Origin: Deltaproteobacteria bacterium
GTDB taxonomy: Bacteria > Desulfobacterota > DSM-4660 > Desulfatiglandales > HGW-15
DNA: 18,388 nucleotides
Reading direction: 5' to 3'
Assembly (NCBI GenBank): GCA_030671095.1
Contig: DAOVAK010000011.1
Location: 1 to 18,388 of the forward strand
Below are positions 14,216 through 18,388 of the stretch, in pieces (within the stretch, counting starts at the first letter, position 1; each line of letters opens with the position of its first letter). The position numbers and the translations under genes were made by a program. The notes beneath the pieces were generated by a model. It had not been told where the DNA came from, did no database searches, and saw only the letters and a program-made list of their open reading frames with translations.

Positions 14216-15400
14216 ATGGTTAAATTGGAAGATTGCATCATCGTCAGTGCCGTTCGAGTTCCCATAGGCCGATTTGGCGGCACCCTGAGGGATTTCAAGG
14301 TGTATGACCTGGGTGCGGAGGCGATTCGAGCCGCCATGGAGAAGGCCGGAATCAAACCGGACATGGTGGACGAAGTGATCATGTCCCATACGCGGCAGGA
14401 TGGTACGGGCACGAATCCGGCGAGGACGGCCGCCCTCAAGGGGGGCGTTCCCATTGAGACGCCTGCCCACACGGTGAACAAGGTTTGTGCAGCGGGGCTG
14501 AAAGCAATCTCCCTGGCAACCCAGGCTATTCGGGTTGGTGATGCGGAGATTGTCGTCGCAGGCGGCATGGAGAGTATGAGTAACATTCCTCACCTGTTAA
14601 GAGGCGCCCGCTGGGAGGGCTTCAGATTGACCAATATCACTATCGACGATGGCTTCCTCTATTTGATTTGTCCCATCAGTGGCTTGTCCATAGGTGAGAT
14701 AGCGGAGAGGGCCGTTGAAAGGCACGAGGCCACTAGGGAACAAATGGACCAGATAGGATACGAAAGCCACAAGAGGGCTGCCAAGGCTTGGGAAGATGGC
14801 GTTTTCGACAAAGAAGTCGTCCCCGTAACAATCCCTGCAAAAAAGAAACAACCAGAGTCTGTATTTTCAAAAGACGAATGTTTCAGGCCAGACGCCACTC
14901 TTGAAGCAATGCAAAAACTGCCTCCTGCTTTCAAGAAGGATGGTAAGGTAACGGCCGGCCAATCCTCAGGTATCACCGATGGTGCAGGGGCTATGGTTAT
15001 GATGAGCCGGCAGAAAGCGGATGAATTGGGATTGAAACCGATGGCTTCTATTGTTAGCTATATGTTTTATGGCGTGGATCCGGCTGATTTTCCAGAAGGT
15101 CCGTCCGTGACCATACCCCTGCATTTAAAAAAGACGGGCTTAACAGTGGAGGATATAACGGCTTTTGAGATCAATGAGGCCTTTGCTGTGGTGAATGCGA
15201 TCTGCATCAATGAGGCAGGAATTCCCTGGGAAAAGACCAATCTGCATGGAGGTGGGATATCCCTGGGCCACCCGACAGGATATACCGGTGCGAGGCTTGC
15301 CCTTCATCTGGCAAACATCCTCAAGCCAGGAGAATTGGGGGTAGCATCGGCATGTGGAGGCGGTGGTCTTACAGGCTCCTTAATCATAAAAGGTGAGTAA
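14216..15400 (+). CDS. Acetyl-CoA acetyltransferase / 3-ketoacyl-CoA thiolase
   Basis: A 394-residue thiolase of standard length with all catalytic residues: nucleophile C91 in NKVCAAGLKA, the NEAFAVVN motif, H352 in GGGISLGHPTGYTGAR and C380 in ASACGGGGLTG. It cleaves 3-ketoacyl-CoA with CoA to give acetyl-CoA and a shortened acyl-CoA (degradative direction expected here). The glycine-rich motif is slightly unusual (GGGISLGHPTGYTGA instead of GGAIALGHPxGASGA). AAGGAGGA stands eight bases before the ATG. It follows the dehydrogenase and small ORF in the same direction, completing the hydratase, dehydrogenase and thiolase sequence of beta-oxidation. Confidence 0.94.
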   Translation: MVKLEDCIIVSAVRVPIGRFGGTLRDFKVYDLGAEAIRAAMEKAGIKPDMVDEVIMSHTRQDGTGTNPARTAALKGGVPIETPAHTVNKVCAAGLKAISLATQAIRVGDAEIVVAGGMESMSNIPHLLRGARWEGFRLTNITIDDGFLYLICPISGLSIGEIAERAVERHEATREQMDQIGYESHKRAAKAWEDGVFDKEVVPVTIPAKKKQPESVFSKDECFRPDATLEAMQKLPPAFKKDGKVTAGQSSGITDGAGAMVMMSRQKADELGLKPMASIVSYMFYGVDPADFPEGPSVTIPLHLKKTGLTVEDITAFEINEAFAVVNAICINEAGIPWEKTNLHGGGISLGHPTGYTGARLALHLANILKPGELGVASACGGGGLTGSLIIKGE

Positions 15401-15428
15401 GAAGTAAAAGGAAGGAGGAAAGCGAAAC

Positions 15429-16280
15429 ATGGAAGATATTAAAGCGGTAGACGTAATGAATTACCCTTTTACCCAGGAGTTGGTAGAGAAATGGTGGACA
15501 GGCAGTCCTGAGATGAGACTCATGAGGGATAGCATGTTCAAGGGGAAAATTCCATTTATGATGGCTACCCCAGACGAATTCATCGCTGAGATGGATAAGA
15601 CTGGCTATGATAAGGTCTTCATAACCATGCCAAGAATGTATTCTTATCACCGCAAGCAGCTATTGATCGACTTCACCCTTGAGGAAATTCATTCGACAAT
15701 CAAGGATTACCCGGATCGCCTGATAGGTATGGCCCCTTATCACCCGTATAAGATAATGGAAAGTATGAAAATTATTGAAAGGGCAGTTAAGGAATATGGA
15801 TTTAAGGGAGTTTATGCGCATACCCTTGGTCATAATGTCCCTCCAAATGATAAATCCATGTATCCATGTTATGCCAAGTGTGCAGAACTGGGCATTCCCT
15901 TTTCGATCCAGTTAGGTCATTCCCTGGAGATCCTCCCGAGCGATCCGGGACGGCCTATCTATCTGGACCAGGTGGCCCTGGATTTTCCTGAGCTCACCAT
16001 TATTGGCTCCCATACGGGGTGGCCGTGGTGCGAAGAGTTGATCGCCCTGGCCTGGAAGCATCCCAACGTATATCTGGACATTAGCGCCCATCTTCCCAGG
16101 TATCTAGACCCTGCCATTATCAAGTTTATGGACAGCCGCGGCCGGAAGAAATGCCTGTTTGGCACAAACGGGATAGGTCTGGCCCGATGCAAGGATCAGT
16201 TTATGGAGCTTCCGATTAAGGATGAAACAACAAAGGCCGTACTTCGGGACAATGCCCTCAGGGTCTTTAAGCTTCAATAG
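15429..16280 (+). CDS. Amidohydrolase-2 family (TIM-barrel) protein with altered metal site
   Basis: A 283-residue protein of the amidohydrolase_2 (COG2159, ACMSD-related) family. Recognisable parts are YPDRLIGMAPYHP, GFKGVYAH, IPFSIQLGH (H164), IIGSHTGWPW (H195), HPNVYLDISA and KCLFGTNGI. Members act as hydrolases or decarboxylases on ring compounds. Two usual metal ligands are missing: the N-terminal HxH is MNY (10-12) and the aspartate after FGT is N247. H164 and H195 remain. It may work without metal, bind it differently, or be a non-classical hydrolase/lyase. In an aromatic operon it might act on a ring or ring-cleavage intermediate; this is inference. A strong ribosome site (GGAAGGAGG) precedes the ATG, 28 bases after the thiolase. 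Confidence 0.83.
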   Translation: MEDIKAVDVMNYPFTQELVEKWWTGSPEMRLMRDSMFKGKIPFMMATPDEFIAEMDKTGYDKVFITMPRMYSYHRKQLLIDFTLEEIHSTIKDYPDRLIGMAPYHPYKIMESMKIIERAVKEYGFKGVYAHTLGHNVPPNDKSMYPCYAKCAELGIPFSIQLGHSLEILPSDPGRPIYLDQVALDFPELTIIGSHTGWPWCEELIALAWKHPNVYLDISAHLPRYLDPAIIKFMDSRGRKKCLFGTNGIGLARCKDQFMELPIKDETTKAVLRDNALRVFKLQ

Positions 16281-16368
16281 GATATGGAAGGCCAAAGACA
16301 TGGGTATGACTACGGGCGGGCCTGTGAGTTTGAGGAACCCCATAGAAGCATAAGGGGAGAATAGCGCG

Positions 16369-16610
16369 ATGATTGCAAAATACGGATACAAGGATGGGTC
16401 AGGGGTTATTATATCAACATTGATACGGAACGATGCGACGGATGTGGTGAGTGTGTCAAGGCATGCATTAGCGGGGTATTTCAGGTGGTGGATGAGGATC
16501 CCAATGACCCGCTGGGTGATAAACCTGTTGGAGTTGTTCCGGAGAGCGTAAGGAAAAAAATAGACAATAAGGAGGCTTTACAGTGCCCAAGATCGATCCG
16601 AACAAGATGA
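16369..16610 (+). pseudogene. Frameshifted 4Fe-4S ferredoxin
   Basis: An ATG behind AAGGGGA starts MIAKYGYKDGSG, the typical beginning of a small 4Fe-4S protein family. The continuation, YYINIDTERCDGCGECVKAC, lies in another frame, so one base appears lost between about 16401 and 16408. The second frame then reads through VFQVVDEDPNDPLGDKP and VRKKIDNKEALQC to a stop at 16608-16610, inside the next gene. The cluster motif CxxCxxCxxxC is intact except that the usual proline after the last cysteine is isoleucine. A second cysteine-rich part expected in this family is missing. The ferredoxin that could have supplied the reductase from this operon therefore seems inactivated, unless a programmed shift or a sequencing error is involved. 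Confidence 0.78.
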
Positions 16611-17047
16611 CCATCCGTGTTATGAGGCAAGAGGATATCGATGACATTGTAGATATTGATGCCCAGGTGTCAGGGGGCATGAGACGCTTCTATTATTACG
16701 AGCGCAAGTGTGCCATGGCCCTGGACGACAAGCGCCAGCTGGTTACATCACTGGTGGCCGAGCAGGAGGGCCAGGTAATTGGGTTTATTATGGGGAACGT
16801 CTACATGGGCGAGTTTGGTATCCCAGAGCATACGGCCTCCCTTGATACAATCGGGGTGCGCCCTGCTTATCAGGGGCAGGGGGTTGCCGCTGAGTTAATG
16901 AAGAGATTTGTGGCCAACATGAGAAAAGTAAGGGTTGAGCATCTCTACATCCTGATCGAGTGGAACAATTGGGAAATGTTGGGCTTCTTCGAAAAGTCTG
17001 GCTTTATCCCTGCCAAATCGATTTACCTGGAGCGAAAGCTCACATAG
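16583..17047 (+). CDS. GNAT-family N-acetyltransferase
   Basis: A 154-residue GNAT protein. The acetyl-CoA pyrophosphate-binding motif A is visible at VRPAYQGQGVAAELM (92-106), followed by a beta-strand LYILIEW, the asparagine pair N128-N129 and GFFEKSGF, all typical for the fold. The start is GTG at 16583 with GGAGG eight bases upstream; it overlaps the end of the damaged ferredoxin frame by 28 bases. GNAT enzymes acetylate small molecules or protein lysines. In Rhodopseudomonas, protein acetylation controls AMP-forming aryl-CoA ligases, and the benzoate cluster contains an acetyltransferase, BadL; whether this protein has a similar role is inference. The length is full and motifs are intact. 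Confidence 0.85.
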   Translation: MPKIDPNKMTIRVMRQEDIDDIVDIDAQVSGGMRRFYYYERKCAMALDDKRQLVTSLVAEQEGQVIGFIMGNVYMGEFGIPEHTASLDTIGVRPAYQGQGVAAELMKRFVANMRKVRVEHLYILIEWNNWEMLGFFEKSGFIPAKSIYLERKLT

Positions 17048-17065
17048 AAGGCGCTTGCTGTACGT

Positions 17066-17221
17066 TAATAGTACGCACCAACTTGACTAGGATAAGCTCC
17101 AGCTCGCGTGAGTCGGCCTGCCCCATTTTTGGGAAAATATACATATGAGCTTATGATGAACCTTGCGGGTCTTTCCCGGCAGGAAGTAGATCTCTTGATT
17201 GAGGAGAAGGTACTATTTTAA
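17066..17221 (+). pseudogene. C-terminal remnant of a CaiB/BaiF CoA-transferase
   Basis: From 17096 to the stop at 17219-17221 one frame reads PARVSRPAPFLGKYTYEL and then LAGLSRQEVDLLIEEKVLF, closely following the end of class III CoA-transferases (SxTPxRxxRPAPxLGxHxxEIL...LGxSxEEIxxL). Just upstream, in another frame, VRTNLTRIS looks like the preceding segment, so there is also a frameshift near 17093. The remaining roughly 340 residues are absent; the region before 17048 belongs to the GNAT gene. This is the tail of a second, deleted CoA-transferase gene standing directly in front of its apparent paralogue. Confidence 0.75.
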
Positions 17222-17237
17222 GAGAAGGATTGAAATT

Positions 17238-18269
17238 ATGTATCAACCGTTGGAAGGAATTAAGGTCCTAGATTGCACAAGGCTGTTGCCTTATCAATAC
17301 TGCACAATGGTGTTAGGCGATCTGGGAGCTGAACTCCTTAAGATTGAGGAGCCGAAGGAAGGGGATTACGGCAGATGGGGAGACGATCAGCGGACTTACG
17401 AAAGTGTCGCGTTTGTCATGGCAAATCGGAACAAGAAGAGTATGAAGTTGAATCTTAAGGATGAACGCGGAAAAGACATATTTAAAAAATTGGCTGCCAC
17501 CTATGATGTTTTGGTGGAAAGTTTTCGTCCAGGTGTAATGGATCGTTTAGGGCTAGGATACCTTGCCATATCCCAACTGAACCCCAATATTATTTACTGC
17601 TCGGCCACGGGTTATGGACAAACAGGACCTTATGGAAATAAGGCGGGACACGATATCAACTACATCGGCATCTCCGGTGTTCTGGCATATACCGGTGAAC
17701 ACACAGGAAGGCCTGTCATCCCCGGAATTCTCATCGGGGATATGGCAGGGGGAGGGTTGTTTACTGCACTGGCTATTATTGTTGCCCTGTTTGGCCGCGA
17801 AAGAACCGGAAAGGGACAGTACATTGATGTGGCCCAGACAGATGTTTTGACTTCTCTCAATCTCCTTAATCTGGCGGGAGCCATCTCTCGTAAGAAGGGC
17901 CAAAAGGTTCGGCCTCATAACTTGAGGGGGGCTACCCTCTGTTATAATACTTTCAGGACATCGGACGGAAAATTTGTTGCCCTGGGAGCATTGGAGGAGA
18001 AATTTTGGAGGAATTTCTGCAGGGCAGTGGCGAGAGAGGAGTGGATTCAAAATCGTTTGATGCTATATGAAGAGGGCCAGGAAGCGACTGAGGAACTCAA
18101 GCGTTTATTTGCCAGCAAGACGCAACAAGAGTGGATAGACCTTTCGAAAGAGGTGGATACTTGTCTCACCCCGGTTTTGACCCCTGATAAAACCCTTGAA
18201 GATGAGCATCTGAACGCACGCCAAACGATTACGACGATGGTGGACCCGAAAAGGGGAAAGACCATCTAG
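17238..18269 (+). CDS. CaiB/BaiF family CoA-transferase or racemase, interrupted by TAG
   Basis: A class III CoA-transferase-fold protein of 343 residues up to a TAG. Family segments are LEGIKVLDCTRLLPYQYCTMVLGDLGA, VLVESFRPGVMDRLGLGY, SATGYGQTGPY and KAGHDINYIGISG, with the likely catalytic aspartate D139. It either moves CoA between carboxylic acids (activation of the substrate) or, as AGHDINY is also typical of alpha-methylacyl-CoA racemases, epimerises an acyl-CoA. The ATG at 17238 is preceded by AGAGAAGGA; a TTG start further upstream would run into the remnant. The frame continues with clear family similarity beyond TAG (see the next entry), so the protein lacks its C-terminal 45 or so residues if translation stops there. 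It is possibly a recent pseudogene. Confidence 0.85.
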   Translation: MYQPLEGIKVLDCTRLLPYQYCTMVLGDLGAELLKIEEPKEGDYGRWGDDQRTYESVAFVMANRNKKSMKLNLKDERGKDIFKKLAATYDVLVESFRPGVMDRLGLGYLAISQLNPNIIYCSATGYGQTGPYGNKAGHDINYIGISGVLAYTGEHTGRPVIPGILIGDMAGGGLFTALAIIVALFGRERTGKGQYIDVAQTDVLTSLNLLNLAGAISRKKGQKVRPHNLRGATLCYNTFRTSDGKFVALGALEEKFWRNFCRAVAREEWIQNRLMLYEEGQEATEELKRLFASKTQQEWIDLSKEVDTCLTPVLTPDKTLEDEHLNARQTITTMVDPKRGKTI

Positions 18270-18388
18270 ATTGGGTTTCCAGCCAATTTTTCTGAGGACC
18301 TGAACTATAAAAGATCCCCTGCTCCTTTTTTTGGGCAGCATACCCAGGAAATATTGAACAGTCTTGGTTACAAGCCATCTGAGATCGA
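18267..18388 (+). other. In-frame TAG and continuing CaiB C-terminus, cut by window end
   Basis: The codon at 18267-18269 is TAG. In the same frame the next 39 codons stay open to the window end and read IGFPANFSED, KRSPAPFFGQHTQEIL and NSLGYKPSEI, which is the standard C-terminal segment of class III CoA-transferases. At the TAG position relatives often have glutamine (GKxxQxGFP), so a single CAG to TAG change explains it. The frame leaves the window before a natural end. Confidence 0.8.

Noticed and set aside
16284..16364. Short frames between the amidohydrolase and the ferredoxin remnant (ATG 16284 or 16300)
   Set aside because: Two overlapping possibilities of under 30 codons, no clear ribosome site and no family pattern.
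18267..18269. Pyrrolysine insertion at the TAG
   Set aside because: No tRNA-Pyl or pyl gene in the window, and a one-base change from a glutamine codon explains it more simply.
1..18388. CRISPR array, insertion sequence, prophage or tRNA genes
   Set aside because: I found no regularly spaced repeats, transposase motifs, terminal inverted repeats or cloverleaf structures.

Overview
The window reads like a chromosomal segment of a strictly anaerobic, aromatic-degrading bacterium, most likely a sulfate-reducing or syntrophic deltaproteobacterium (Desulfobacterota). The reasons are a complete ATP-dependent class I benzoyl-CoA reductase-type enzyme, many oxygen-sensitive Fe-S proteins, a dense set of acyl-CoA enzymes, moderate base composition and strong Shine-Dalgarno sites. 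The taxon is an inference from protein style only.

Layout. Positions 1-409 hold a decayed minus-strand fragment of a molybdopterin oxidoreductase. A TetR-family regulator (730-1380) follows, behind a consensus-like promoter and an operator-like palindrome, and is coupled to a crotonase (1401-2150). A second control region (about 2287-2314: TATAAT box abutting a 12-bp perfect palindrome of the same type) precedes a long plus-strand run of genes that reaches the end of the window. In order these are: a canonical enoyl-CoA hydratase; four reductase subunits in the order bzdN-bzdO-bzdP-bzdQ; an 824-residue multi-cluster Fe-S flavoprotein; a truncated short-chain dehydrogenase; a 61-residue zinc-ribbon protein; a two-hot-dog MaoC/FAS1-like dehydratase; an AMP-forming acyl-CoA ligase; a 3-hydroxyacyl-CoA dehydrogenase; a 44-codon ORF that looks like a MaoC tail; a thiolase; an amidohydrolase-2 protein; a frameshifted ferredoxin; a GNAT acetyltransferase; the tail of a dead CaiB gene; and a CaiB/BaiF gene interrupted by an in-frame TAG.

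How it could work. The ligase (or CoA-transferase) would activate an aromatic or alicyclic acid. BzdNOPQ-like proteins would reduce the ring at the cost of ATP, with electrons delivered through ferredoxin, possibly via the 824-residue oxidoreductase. The crotonases, hot-dog dehydratase, 3-hydroxyacyl-CoA dehydrogenase and thiolase would carry the product through beta-oxidation. No obvious 6-oxocyclohexene-carbonyl-CoA hydrolase or 6-hydroxycyclohexene-carbonyl-CoA dehydrogenase of the classical benzoyl-CoA pathway is visible, so the substrate may not be plain benzoyl-CoA, or those genes lie elsewhere.

A notable pattern is gene decay around an intact core. The oxidoreductase fragment, SDR, ferredoxin, MaoC-like tail and two CoA-transferase genes are all damaged, while the reductase subunits and the beta-oxidation genes look intact.
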